From NCBI GenBank assembly GCA_949825045.1, contig OX463821.1, positions 34,678,486 through 34,742,485 of the forward strand: a stretch of 64,000 bases of DNA, given 5' to 3'. This DNA comes from Argyresthia goedartella. Lineage: Eukaryota > Arthropoda > Insecta > Lepidoptera > Argyresthiidae. Position 1 is the first letter of the stretch. Each line of letters opens with the position of its first letter. This document shows positions 34,131-45,245 of this stretch, in pieces. Below the pieces are notes generated by a model. That model made no database searches. It was not told the DNA's origin and saw only the letters and a list, made by a program, of their open reading frames with translations. A program made the position numbers and the translations under genes.

Positions 34131-34326
34131 ATAAAACATAAACATTCAGGCACATGCATTGCTTCTGGCCCCACACTAGGATACCCTGTATCGTGGGAAC
34201 TAGAAACAGGAACGTCACACACAAACATCCAAGAACTGTTTTTTTTTCCGTATCCCCTGCCGGGAATCGAACCCGCGACCTCCCGGGATCTAGGCAAAGC
34301 CACTACCGCAGCGCCACGTGGTCGTC
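34131..34326 (-). mobile_element. tRNA-derived SINE, family A
   Basis: Minus-strand head with GGCGCTGCGGTAGTGGC and B box GGGTTCGATTCCCGGC; body GGAACGTCACACACAAACAT; 3' end ATGTTTATGTTTTATT. Overlapping ORFs on both strands here are by-products. Confidence 0.85.
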
Positions 34327-34397
34327 ACATTTGGCATTACTAAAACAAAACTTTGTATCAGTAAACAGAGCAAATAATTTCTTTACATACAATCCAG

Positions 34398-34456
34398 GCC
34401 ATGAAATGGGAAACCTCCCTAACCAGCAAGCAACTGTATGTAGCAACCCTTCCTCG
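34398..34456 (+). CDS. Putative internal exon (weak)
   Basis: A 59-base segment follows a good acceptor (TTCTTTACATACAATCCAG) and precedes a donor (CCTCG then GTAAGA at 34457). In phase 0 it reads AMKWETSLTSKQLYVATLP and leaves two bases, which fits between the exon candidates at 4206 and 60608; a second frame is open as well, so coding potential is not decisive. Confidence 0.2.
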
Positions 34457-34668
34457 GTAAGAACCTCCCTGATGTACCCATCTCGCGTCGAGGACATTGA
34501 GACAAACTACCGGCAGTTATTATGATTTGTCTGAGAAGCCTTCCTTGCTGGGTCAAGATTTTGCTAACAAAATAGCGTCTCAATGACAGTGAAGACAATG
34601 GTGGTCCACTTTAGGCATAAGTTATTTAGTGTTTAAGGAATCTTATAATTAAAGGGACATATTAAACT

Positions 34669-34887
34669 GCACATCCAAAACACTGATTTGCACAGCAAAT
34701 ATCAGGGCAAAATGTTGCGGAAGAACGAAGCGAAGCGAAGCCCACTTTATCCTTCGTGTTAGGTTGATCATGCAAGAACAACAAAAAATACTTAAAACAT
34801 AAACTTGAGTACACATAAAATATTTAAAACAGAAAAAGTGTTTTTGCTAATCCTTTTTTGCTGTGCAAATCAGTATTTTTGATGTGC
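34669..34887. mobile_element. MITE with shared hairpin core (type b ends)
   Basis: Ends GCACATCCAAAACACTGATT and the complement of AATCAGTATTTTTGATGTGC, about 30 bp, enclose CAGGGCAAAATGTTGCGG ... CTTCGTGTTAGGTTGATCAT. The left half of the core stem is eroded. 219 bp in total. Confidence 0.8.
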
Positions 34888-35564
34888 GATTAAATACTTT
34901 TTGATGTGCCCTTAATAAATCGCTATTCTGGTATGAGACCGATACACAACACACAAACCGGTGGACCTAGAGTCATGTAACTCTGTACAGGGGTTTCTTA
35001 AATAGCGTAGGGTGCCACTCATCCCCTAAAGGGGGGAAATGGGCAGTTTTTATGAAAATCGAAAACTCCTTGAGTTATGAAGCAAAGACTTTAGGTAGGT
35101 TGTTTGTGAAAGGGTGAACTATGTATCAAAATAAATATATACTTGAGCTATGAAGTGTTGTGTAACATTCAAAAAATATTTGACCTGTAAAGTCGCAGGT
35201 CAGATCGCTATTGAGAAGAGACATCTAAATGGCTAAGGAGAGATTTACCGACAGGTCCGTATTAATGGGGGGGATGGTGTTTAAAGTATGAACTGGCCAA
35301 TTTGCGCAAGTGAAGCCGCGAACAACGCCTAGTTATTGCATACATTTGTTACTCGTCAATTATAAATAGCCGAAACATCAGATAGTGGAAACGTAAAGTG
35401 AAGTGCTATTGTCAGGTTTTGTCACTGACCAGCTATTTTGCTATCGAAATCGGGGCCCTGAAGATGTTTGTCTTGCTTGAAGGGGGAGAATGAAGATTTA
35501 AGAATATGTCTTGTATTCTGGTCTAGATGCATCTTCATCTTTGCAAGTCTTCGCTGAGTGTTTC
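34888..35564. other. Stretch without recognisable gene
   Basis: The MITE end is echoed once more at 34900-34910 (TTTTTGATGTGCCC). Otherwise no repeat family or coding sequence is recognised. Confidence 0.35.
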
Positions 35565-35674
35565 AATCATCTATTATGAAGTATACAATCATCTATTATG
35601 AAGTGTACAATCATCTATTATGAAGTGTACAATCATATATTATGAAGTGTACAATCATCTATTATGAAGTGTAC
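35565..35674. repeat. Minisatellite, 22 bp x 5
   Basis: Five units of 22 bp, AATCATCTATTATGAAGTGT plus AC, with two single-base variants. Confidence 0.95.
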
Positions 35675-35699
35675 TACTATGCATATCTAATTCATTTCC

Positions 35700-35875
35700 A
35701 TTGGTTCATAGTCAGACAGAATAGGCCCCGTGTGGGAACTTTCATATCTCTATAGCTGGAATGATGGGCTAGCCCCCTATCACGCAAAGTAAATTATATA
35801 ACTTGCTAAACGTGGGCATAACTGTCCCTCTGCCACCCCGTATGGGAAAAGGCATGACGCTAAGTTTGTTTGTTT
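35700..35875 (+). mobile_element. SINE family C body
   Basis: Plus-strand wording GATGGGCTAGCCCCCTATCA, GTGGGCATAACTGTCCCTCT and GCCACCCCGTATGGGAAAAG is the complement of the body in 43161-43340. Similar scraps are at 38720-38765, 39115-39185 and 55030-55135. Confidence 0.65.
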
Positions 35876-36234
35876 ATTCATCAATAAGTTCCAACCCAAC
35901 ATTGCTGTATATAATACTCGGCATCTTTTTACATATTTTTTTAAATAAAGGTTATTTTATTTACACTAAATAACAGTAACACATTAACTTAAATATACTA
36001 CAAGGTATAACTAACTAAACTAAATGAAAAATTTGGCCAAAGTCGCTGCCGGGATATGTTCTGACGAGAATTGTTATCTTGATTTATTTAATCTAGACAG
36101 GCAAAAAATCAACACTATTTTCTCAATTTTGTTTTTTTTACGCTGTCCTGTTTTGTTATTGATTGCCCTGTTTTGTAATAAGCATTTTAAGATTTCATAA
36201 TTTATTGTATTTTTATTTTTTGTATGTTGTGAAA

Positions 36235-36262
36235 CAGCAAATAAACAAATGAAATTAAATGA
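36235..36262 (+). mobile_element. LINE-type 3' tail
   Basis: The tail AAATAAACAAATGAAATTAA follows an AT-rich 3'-UTR-like stretch from about 36050; typical of non-LTR retrotransposon ends. The minus-strand 100-codon frame in it has no motif. Confidence 0.35.
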
Positions 36263-36299
36263 AAGGAAAAGTTTTTTGTAATGCCATATCTTATCGGCC

Positions 36300-36642
36300 A
36301 CTTGTTTCTGAGTCGGCCGAGTCTTTACCGAGCGCATGTGCGCCTCGTTTCGGTACAGATTCTGTACCGGGCGCACACGCGCCTCCGCACAGAACAGTGG
36401 TGGTTCAGACCACAGACCACAGATATCTCCTCTGTGGCACAGACAGAGTGGCCGGCCTCTCCCCCGTCTCCCGTCTCCCCCGCCCCAGCTCCGCCGTCGC
36501 GCGCCTCAATGTCGCTTACCCACGCACTCACACTCACAATGTCGAATAAACGATATGTAGGGAAAAATAGGAGCCAGTGAGAAAATGTCTCTTGGCTGAA
36601 AATCTGTACAGTATCGATACCGAACCGAAAACATACCGACCA
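36300..36642 (+). promoter_or_regulatory. GC/CpG-rich patch ending in a splice donor (possible promoter and 5' UTR exon)
   Basis: 36300-36535 is strikingly richer in G+C and CpG than its surroundings, with an internal palindrome CGGTACAGATTCTGTACCGG at 36351 and near-repeats GCGCATGTGCGCCTC and GCGCACACGCGCCTCC. A strong donor, ACCAG then GTAAGG, follows at 36643. All plus frames before it are closed by stops near the end, fitting an untranslated first exon. It may equally be part of the element between the inverted arms. Confidence 0.25.
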
Positions 36643-37240
36643 GGTAAGGAGTGGATATTTCTCTCAATATTTAGAATATACGTAAAACTAACTTTATACC
36701 TTCAATAGTAATGAAATATAATTTCTTCTGTTATCATGAGAAAAACCTACCCAGCGAGCTTTACAAAGTTATAATTTCAATTTAGCAAGAAAGTATTGTT
36801 GTTAGCGAGATATGTTCAGCATTCAGATTGAAAGAAGTTTTATATCAGAAAACTTTCCAAATGGCTTAGATTAGAACTTATTTCAAAGTTCTGAATGATT
36901 CCTGAAGGCTTCACTGAATTATGATTTTCTATAAAAGTAATATAAAAGTCTTATAAAAAACATGCATACAGTGATCGGTGTTCAATTAATCTATCTACTA
37001 AAATCATGCATCCAATTCCAATCTGTAAAACACCTTTACTCCAGATAAAATTGCATTAACGAAACGCATCGCTCCCCCCGGCATCGATAGCCGGCGACGC
37101 AGAGTCGAATATCCGGCGGATAATAACGCCCATTGACGCCACATTGACGGCTAATCGGGTTTCAGGCTCAGAGTAAGCGGAACTGGAAGCGCGATGAAAC
37201 CCCCTGAAGAAACGTTGCGGGCAATGCGTCGTGCCCACTT
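36643..37240. other. Stretch with continuation of the inverted-repeat element
   Basis: 37055-37240 (GCATCGCTCCCCCCGGCATC, GCGATGAAACCCCCTGAAGA) is GC-rich and contiguous with the right inverted arm, so it probably belongs to the longer copy of that element; the left copy stops before it. The rest is AT-rich without recognisable content. Confidence 0.4.
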
Positions 37241-37734
37241 AAGGGATTAAAAATGGCCAGAAATGCATTTTTAGCTTCAATTCTAGGCTAAACTAGACAA
37301 AATAAAAATGTAGGATAAATATATGTTATAAAAGGTCTATTAGAGATAAAATGGACTTTTAAAATTACCGGGTATCTGTTATATTTAATACCAAATAATA
37401 TTTTTCGCAATGATAATGCATTCATTCATTCATTCAACTAAATGAACAAGCGCTCGGAGACGAAATCAGTTTCCTATATGAAACTTACACGCAAAAATAG
37501 GTAAAAAAAGGGAAATTTTTTGGTTGTTTTATTTTATTTTTAAATGTTATTATTACAGGAGTTTAGTAATATTTTCTATAATTTTCTCGGTCTCGGAGCT
37601 CGGGCTGCCCCGCGGGGCTCTGCGCGGGAGCATGCGTCAGTCTGCTTCGACGCGATGCGACGGGTATTTGTTTTCTTTGTCTAATTCTCAATGCCATTGG
37701 CCCTTGTTCAGCCCTTAAGTGACATGTATCGGAC
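37241..37734 (-). repeat. Right arm of long inverted repeat
   Basis: Reverse complement of 33060-33538, about 494 bases, including GGAGCTCGGGCTGCCCCGCG and CTAATTCTCAATGCCATTGG. Open frames on both strands across the GC-rich part are incidental; no conserved protein motif. Confidence 0.9.
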
Positions 37735-37945
37735 AGGGGCCACATTTGCACGTCATGTCCTTTTGGGTAACTAATACTTGAATTCCATTTGGGTTGCCTG
37801 TGCATGTGCATATCACGTCACGTCATCTAACGGGGCACGAAGCCTTAATAAGTAATACAATTATCTGTAGTTGTGTTGCTTCGTCAGGCCAAAGGCAAAG
37901 AAATCTTGTCGCATCAAATCAAATCATTACAGTGGGTAGGTTAAT

Positions 37946-38268
37946 TGTTTTATCTACACACGTATCATAAACCCTCTTAACTGCGTCCAAAAACCACACG
38001 TTACGACCAGCATAATGATAAACTTCTTGGTAAAAACTCATTTCTTATCTGAATTTATGACCATTATGACCATAATGTACCAAAATTTGTCAAATCATGA
38101 CATTCAAATTTCGTGCCGCCCCTAGTTTGTCAGTAAAGTTGGCACTTCTGAACAAGCTAAACAACTACAGAGCAATGATCAATGCCACAATGCCGGTCGA
38201 ACATGCGGTTCCTGAACACATCAAAGATAGCTTATAATTAGGCATTATGTAGCAGTCAGATAAACTAC
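37946..38268. mobile_element. MITE family F, copy 2 (inverted)
   Basis: Left end TTTTATCTACACACGTATCA, right end CAGATAAACTA with a short disturbance. Interior is the complement of 11997-12318 (CAATGATCAATGCCACAATG, CTTATCTGAATTTATGACCA). Confidence 0.8.
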
Positions 38269-38433
38269 CATTTTATATTTTTATGTAAAATTTAAATTTG
38301 AATACTAGATGTTTGTGCCTTTAAACCAATTAGTTAAAAAATAAAAATATTAATTAAGCGAAACTGTAGGTTTATTGTAACACTGTAACTTTACTTTCTT
38401 TTTAATACGTTTACTAACCGTTTGTATTGTTTA

Positions 38434-38641
38434 TATATGTCACCGGAAAATAATACGATCCGCAAGTTTATAAATTTCCTAGGAAATTTATAAACTTCCT
38501 TCTAGATTATATTAGGCTAGGTTAGGTTAGGTTAGGTTATGTTAGGTTAGGTTAGGTTAGGTTAGTATATTTATAAACTTGCGGAAAAAATATTAGGAAA
38601 GTTATAAACTTGCGGATCGTATTATTTTCCGGTGACATATA
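38434..38641. mobile_element. Foldback element carrying insect telomere repeats
   Basis: Perfect ~40-bp inverted ends (38434-38474 and 38601-38641) start TATATGTCACCGGAAAATAA. The left end runs into a 34-bp perfect palindrome (38465-38498) centred on CCTAGG. The TATAAACTTGCGG motif is used twice on the right. Between them lies (TTAGG)n, 38512-38565. Total 208 bp, no ORF. Confidence 0.85.
38512..38565 (+). repeat. Interstitial (TTAGG)n telomere-type repeat
   Basis: About ten TTAGG pentamers with two imperfect units (TTAGGC, TTATG). TTAGG is the telomere repeat of most insects including Lepidoptera. Confidence 0.9.
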
Positions 38642-39997
38642 CAAATAAAATAAAATTACGCATTAAAGCACAGTACCGCCGACTCGACGGTTAGCCAATT
38701 AATCAATACTCGATTTTAAGTACCAGGGGACTAGCCTATCGCCGCAACTATCGAGGCTTCTTCACAAGGTTTTGCTCCTGGTGGCTAAACACCTTGTGAT
38801 TCCGGAGGATGGAGCGTAAATAAGTAAATATGTTCTCTCCATTCCAAAATATCTTGGTTTTCTTTCAGAAATCAGGTGGGTTACCGAGCGCACTTACCCG
38901 CCTGATTGTATGGGATTTACTCGTTTTTATGAATACCATTTACTGGAGTTGATGGTGCAATCTATTCGAGTAGGTATCTATTGAGGTTGCGGCTATGTTT
39001 AAAAAAGAAATGGCAGGTTTGTAGGTTGGTTTTAAAAACATGAATTTGTGGTGTTTTAAAACATTTGATGATTGAAAATGTGATTGTCTATAAATTTAAT
39101 GTTAATGGGAAAGTTGTCCTTACTAGTACCTTCATATCTCCTTAGCTGCGGCAATAGGCTAGCCCCTTATCGCGCAATATGGGGTTCCAAATAACTATTA
39201 AGTGAATATAATAGTATAATTACGGATGTTTTATTTATATTTTCACAGGTACGTCTCACATAACAGCATTGGCCCTACAATTTGGTGAGCTAATATATTT
39301 TGAGGACTTTTATTTTACCACTTCCTATAAAGTCAAGTTGCCATTTTGATCACACCCCAATTTGACCCTACCGAATGTGACAAACGAACAGCTGACGATA
39401 TGGGGTGTGCCACACCCCGATGTGGTCGAATTGGGAAGTGGTCCAATTTGGGATCTTATCATTATGGACCTTGTCATGGTGGGAATTTGTCGTATTGGCA
39501 GTAAAAGCTGACGAAAGTGTTGGTCATAATGGCCCTAAATGACGTGTTTTAAATCCCGGTTAGTTGGCGAGCTAACGGCGGGTTAGTGGAGTGTTGAAAC
39601 AGGCCCCAAGTCGGTCGCTTCGCGAAAGTTTCCCATCGTCGAAGTAATTTGGAAAATTGCGCTCTTAAGAAAAACTACTTGCTTTCTTATTATGGCGTTT
39701 AGTTATATTGAGGATGAGCATTAGATTCAGAAGATAAGGCGGTATCTGTCTGTAATCTGTCCTGTAAAACTTTTAGTTCCAACAGTTTTCCTGTCAGCCC
39801 AAAAATATTGATATCATAGTTTTTTTGTTTTATAATTGGCAACAACCAGCCTTAAGTACAACCGTTAAAAAGCTGCGAACAAGTGACTTCACGAGTGGTG
39901 ATTTTAAAAAATATATTCAAAAAATAATAAGACATCCATAACGCGAAATATTCTAATTAGTTTCTTAAAACAGCCTAAAGTTTCCTTTTTTTACGTA
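38642..39997. other. Stretch without recognised gene
   Basis: SINE-C scraps at 38725-38765 (GGACTAGCCTATCGCCGCAA) and 39115-39185 (GCAATAGGCTAGCCCCTTAT). At 38869-38969 an acceptor (TGGTTTTCTTTCAG) precedes a 101-base segment open in two frames, see rejected items. 39330-39545 repeats worn phrases around CAATTTG, GGTGTG and TCATTATGG. Confidence 0.4.
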
Positions 39998-40060
39998 GCC
40001 TACACGGTGGTGTCCCACTGCTGGGAAAAGGCCTGCCTGCTTCGAGTCCACGTTTCATTA
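39998..40060 (-). mobile_element. LINE 3' end scrap
   Basis: The minus strand reads AGGCCTTTTCCCAGCAGTGG GACACCACCG, the widespread insect LINE 3' phrase (CCCAGCAGTGGGACA). Only ~60 bases. Confidence 0.6.
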
Positions 40061-42579
40061 AATAAGATAAAAAGTACGCAGTACGTTTTTTTACGGCATG
40101 GAAAATTATAGTTCCACAAAATACAATTTGATATTTTATAGTTATATATATATATAGTTATGTATCTTGATTTTATAAGTCGTAACTTTTTTCAAGATCT
40201 CGATCTTATAAATCAAAACTTTTATTCATGTTACAAATTGCACCATGTCACCGTTATTTATTTCACTGGTTGCTCTCCACTTAGTTTGCACTTGTGCGCT
40301 ATTAGCATACTGGCACAGCGCGGAAGTAGCTATCTGGCACAAATTCTACTTCGGTGCGAAATAAAGTAAATTGCGGAAAAGTCCACAAAACTTCCTTTTT
40401 TATTTCATTCGAAGTAATTTGTGAAATTGCAGTCCGCTGGTGGTCTGTGCGGGAATATGCATTGTGCGCAGACCGACTGGAATACATTAGTCGGCTCATG
40501 TAATGTTACAAAAGAAATGTTTTAATAATAATATTGTTATGCGAGACTGTCCTCCTTCGACAATGAGGTTTCAAGACCAAAAGGTATTAAATGTTCGAAG
40601 TTAGTTAGAAATGTTTATTGTTTATGTTTATTATTATTGACTTTACTCCAAGGGAAGGAAAGCAAATTAAGAATTCCATAAATTTACATTTACTTACGGA
40701 TAGCAAAGAAAAAACAGTTTTAATATTTTAGCGTCCTTCGAAACAGATATATATTCAAGAGATGTTCCTCTGACCCTTTTCCTGTCAAAACGGAAATATT
40801 ATCCTTCCTTATTTAGAACCTGTATTGATTAGGTGACTCACAGGTAATAAAAAAATATTTTATGGGGGAAAACTACCTAACCTAAATCACTTCTAGGTTG
40901 GCAATCGAACATGCCTACGGACATGTGTTTTGAATAGGAACACATTTATTTCAAAACCTGATCCGTAATAAAGCTTATTGTTGATCCACAGCAATTCCAC
41001 CTGCGCAGTGCAATTTAGTTAAAACCGCTCCGCCGATAGCCAGGCTATTTCTGACATGTTCTAGATACAGTTCCATTGTTTCCATCAAGCCCGATACAGT
41101 GCCATTGAATATTTTTCCATCGTTTTACGTCATCACGGTGGAAGCGGTCCTTCGATCGTGAATTCGTGATACAAAGCGACGGAAGGGCGTTCAGATATCG
41201 ACAACGAGTCACGCATTTACGACACAACAAATCTACTTATAAACTTTGATCCAAATGGTGAAATTGTCGTACGCTTTGACATATTTTTCGCATCTTTTGT
41301 AGGTAATTACTAGGACTTTTAAAAGTAATTCGCATTACACTTTTGCATCTATTGCGATATGATCTTAAGTCAAACTCTCATTTTCACTACTTGATGGACT
41401 ACTAATTTTTTAGACAAATAATTATAAGCAGTCGAAACTAAAGGCGAAATACATTTAGCGCGTTTTTTACTTTTTCACAAAATTGTTCGTCGTTTATAAA
41501 TCTGATTAGAACTGACAAAAAAAACGTTGGGAATAGTTAGTCTGTGCTGACAACAAAATAAAAATTCCTGAGTGCAGTGAGGGATTCAAGCGTGCCCAAG
41601 ACAAAACAGTTTTACCCCGAGGAATATAATCTATTTTTCGTACATCCTGCTAGAAAACACAAAAAGCAAGGCTTACTAACACTAAAAACAGCATTTTATT
41701 AAAGTGAATAAATGTGTTTTTTTTTTTTTTTCGAATAAGTTTGAGCAGCCTACCACCGCGCACCGCCGCCGCCGCCCTCGTCCCTAGGGAGCGTAAGCGT
41801 AGCGTGATCTGGGTTGTGAAATAATGAAATTCAGTATAACTTTTTGTCACCGCTAAGCCTAGAGCTGTAATGACTTGCTTTAGGTAAGGTTTGCATGAGA
41901 AGTTTGCGGCATGAGCCGAAGGCGCGGTTCGTAGCAAGGTTCGCAAAGAAGCCTTTTCGAACGAGTTACGAATTTAATTATTCATAATTCATAATTTCTT
42001 TATTGCACACAAATCATACAAAAAACAAGAGTTACATAAAAAAGTGTACAAAGGCGAGCTTATCTCTAATAAGAAATCTCGAGAATTTTTCCGCCTGAGA
42101 ACCCAAAATCAAGCGGTAAAGGTGCGTATTTTGAGGTTACAAGGCGGAAAAGGATAAGGTCCACACGATACACGCTTGCCTAGTGTAAGGACCACTGCTA
42201 TCATCCCGTGATAACTCATCAAACAGTGGACATGAGCCATGTAACTTATTAACCCTTCCAGCGCGTCATTTTAAATGAGGCATCGGGTAACCTTACTTCC
42301 CGAAAAAGTACTATTGTTATTTTATACCGCCCAATTCGCTAAATGCACACCACATAACATTGTCACCTGCATTGCAATCCGAACGCGCCTCCGGTCAGTT
42401 TTGATAGCGTACAAAAAGAAGCCAGCGACTACAAAATGGTCGCTGCGGGCATTCTGCGATAAAGTCGCTTCGGGTAATGTGCTCTCTTGATCGACTCGTG
42501 TATCCTCCGTTGATATACGCAGTGGACCTCAATTGACATTGACGACTTTTCGGGTTTATCATTGAGCGATAAGGTCTAT
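40061..42579. other. Stretch without recognised gene
   Basis: Mostly AT-rich. A LINE-tail scrap is at 41990-42075 (TTTCTTTATTGCACACAAAT, GTGTACAAAGGCGAGCTTAT). 41757-41790 is a GC-rich (CCG)n-like patch next to a T14 run. Minus-strand frames at 41045-41230 and 41650-41946 show no family motif. Confidence 0.4.
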
Positions 42580-42908
42580 AAAACTATATAAACTAACGCG
42601 TTAGTTGATCAACTATCGACACAAAGTAAAACAGACCGACAGGGTTTAGAATTTACGTTTCTTTTGTTCTTACATGTCAACCTAACAATTAAACTAGTCT
42701 TCTAAGCTACAGCAGTGTTTGCCATGGTTTTTCGTTTGCAATTCAAGTTTAAACCAGTTTACTATTTAACGGTTTTAACCGTTAGTTTATCAACTAACGC
42801 TTCATATAGTAAGCAGCACGCTAAAGTTTAATCTGTCGATAGTTGACCAACTTACGAGAACAAAACATTAGTTTATCAACTAACGGTTTTGACAATCTTA
42901 CGGTGACA
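42580..42908. mobile_element. MITE with TTAGTTGATAAACTAA ends, inverted copy
   Basis: Complement of 4738-5132: GTTAGTTTATCAACTAACGG, GACCGACAGGGTTTAGAATT, right end CTTACGGTGA. The core keeps GAAGACTA in complement but lost the other stem half and GGGGG tract. The outer left end is missing. Confidence 0.8.
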
Positions 42909-42981
42909 TGACATAATTTGGGAAGGAATAATCCTAGCAGTTACAATACTAATGGAATTCACTGTGGGAATATACACATAC

Positions 42982-43114
42982 TACTCGACCAAGCCAACTA
43001 GACGAATGTCAGCCATCATCCGTCTCATGTCACCTGTGGAATAACATCACTTCGAGGTGTGTATGACATGAGACGCACAATGCCTGACACTCGTCTAGTT
43101 GGCTTGGTCGAGTA
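42982..43114. repeat. Long hairpin (133 bases)
   Basis: Outer arms 31 bp with one mismatch: TACTCGACCAAGCCAACTAG at 42982 and its complement ending 43114. An inner pair, CCGTCTCATGTCA and TGACATGAGACG, extends the stem after a small interruption, leaving a loop of about 25. MITE-like or a structured RNA. Confidence 0.75.
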
Positions 43115-43160
43115 TAGCTCTACTTAATATTTCAACTATTTGTATTAACATAACATAACA

Positions 43161-43435
43161 GAGCGTCACGCCTTTTCCCGTATTGGGTGGCAGAAGCACA
43201 ATTGTGCCCACTTTGAGCCAGTTATTCAATACTCCATTTTGCGTGACAGGGGGCTAGCCCATCGCCGCAGCTATGGAGTAATGAAGGTTTTCTCATGATG
43301 TTTTCCATCACCGTTAGAACGTACCCTGTAATGTACTTGAGATAAATTAATTACCTCATTGGTACATGGTCAGGAATCGAATCTGCATCTCAAGTGTGAT
43401 AAGCAAGCGTGGAACCCATTAGACCACGGAGCTAC
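43161..43435 (-). mobile_element. tRNA-derived SINE family C, full length
   Basis: Minus strand: tRNA-like head with A box in CCGTGGTCTAATGGG and B box CAGATTCGATTCCTGACC, then body with ATGGAAAACATCATGAG, CTCCATAGCTGCGGCGATGG, and 3' end with GGGAAAAGGCGTGACGCTC. It is the best copy of a body scattered over the window. Confidence 0.8.
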
Positions 43436-43750
43436 TTTTTGTATTTGTATTAAAAACTGTATTTTTGTGTTTTTTATCTTACCTTCATCATCTTATCTTA
43501 TCTTAATCGGGTGATTATTAATTAACTGAGCCATTAGCCGCTTGAGGTGATTCGAATCCATTTACTCCACTACAAAATCATCTACAGACTTGATTTTTGG
43601 GTAAACGTTTATTGAGATGGATGAAATTTTTACAATAGAATTTAATATTATTTTTGTTCTAATTCTGAAATCCTACCTATTTTCATTGCGAAATTGCATT
43701 CAAAATATAGATATTATGTATTCGTAAACATTTCTTGAAAATGTTATTGA

Positions 43751-45245
43751 CAAATTCAAAGTTCAAAAAGAGTTTATTTCAATAAGAAATACATAAGTTA
43801 CACTTGGGGAAATATAGAACTCCATTTGAATTTCGTCACCTCAATGTTTTAGATGCTGGAGGCAAAGAGGCGACTAGAAACCTCCATCTTTATACGTTAT
43901 TTTTTTACAGAATTGGAGCAAACACCTTCCCAAGCTTTCTTGTCTTCTAAATAATCTGATATTTTGTAGTAAGCCTTTTTACATTAGTGATTTTTAACAA
44001 CCTTTTTAAATTTATTTACAGAGAATTCTTGTAACTCAGTTGGGATTTTGTTGTAAAAGCGAATACATTGCCCTTTAAAAGATACACTTGTGGAACCTAG
44101 TAGTAGGTATAGCTAGTTTATTCCTATTTCTAGTGTTAACATTGTGCCTGTCGCTATTCTTAGGAAATCAAATTATCAATATTTTTGTGGACGTACATTA
44201 GGTTTTCATATATATACTGACACGGCACTGTCATAATGTTAATTTTAAATTCCTTAAATTTACAACGCAGTGACTCTCTGGGACCCACATTGTAGATTGC
44301 ACGAACAGCCCTCTTTTGCAGCACAAATATTATGTTAATGTCTGCAGCGTTCCCCCACAGCAGTATGCCGTAAGACATAATGCTATGGAAGTAGCTTAAG
44401 TAAACTAGTGTAGCTGTTTCCACGTCCGTAAAAAGACGGATTTTTTGACTGCATAAACTGCGGAACTGAGTTTTTTCGATAGCTTATCTATGTGTGGCCC
44501 CATTGAAGCTTATTATCTAAGGTAATTCCTAGGAATACCGTGCTATCTACAGTTTCTAAATTTTCACCTTTAACATTAACATTAGCCGAGACTTGTTTAA
44601 CATTGGGGAGTATAAACCGAATACATTTAGTTTTGTTATTGTTCAGTAAAAGATTATTGGCACTAAACCAATTCACTACCTTTGAGATTGCATTATTCAC
44701 ATCGTCAAAGTTCAAACTGCGTCGTTTCATTTTAAATAAAAGTGAAGTGACATCTGCAAACAGTACCATCTCATGATTATCTCTGACAAGATTTGGCAGG
44801 TCATTAATATAAACCAAAAACAGGAATGGCCCGAGTATGGAACCCTGCGGTACACCCATAGTAACAACAGACCCTGGAGATAGTTTTCCATTAATGTCAA
44901 CTCCCTGTATCCTGTCATTTAAATAATAAGAGAGAAGATCTAAAGAGTTATCCCTAATTCCATAGTGATGTAATTTCCTGATAAACGTCCCATGGTCAAC
45001 GCATCCAAAGCCTTAGTCAAATCGCAAAATACTCCAAGAGCATCATGCGACTCCTCCCAGGCATCATATATATGTGATATTAACTCAATACCGGCATCAG
45101 TAGTTGATTTGCCTTGTGTAAAACCAAATTGTTTACAGTGGAGCATGTTGTTGGTGTTGAAATATGTAAGAAGTTGATTTAAAATTACTTTTTCAAAAAC
45201 TTTACTTAATGTAGGCAATACCGATATCGGTTTGTACAAAGTAGC
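43751..45245 (-). pseudogene. Jockey-like LINE with dead reverse transcriptase
   Basis: Minus strand, in order: YKPISVLPTLSKVFEKV (45230), FGFTQGKSTTDAG, CDLTKALDAL (normally CDLSKAFD), then after a frameshift GVPQGSILGPFLFLVY (44850), the catalytic FADV in place of FADD (about 44765), NNLLLNNNKTKCIRF, VFLGITLDNKLQW, after another frameshift YLSYFHSIMSYGILLWG (44390), and a worn C-terminus to about 43905. The 3' tail lies at 43751-43785. The second catalytic aspartate is a valine and the frame is broken at least twice, so it is inactive. Related to 27286-28130. Confidence 0.9.

Noticed and set aside
34154..34525. 123-codon plus-strand frame
   Set aside because: Two thirds of it is the reverse strand of a SINE-A copy.
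36325..36580. Four overlapping frames in the GC-rich patch
   Set aside because: High GC lowers stop frequency in all frames; none shows a motif.
38869..38969. Exon-like segment with acceptor TGGTTTTCTTTCAG and donor CGA/GTAGGT
   Set aside because: Two frames are open over it, the donor is weak, and AATCAGGTGGGT with ACCCGCCTGATT forms an inverted repeat typical of small elements; too ambiguous to annotate.
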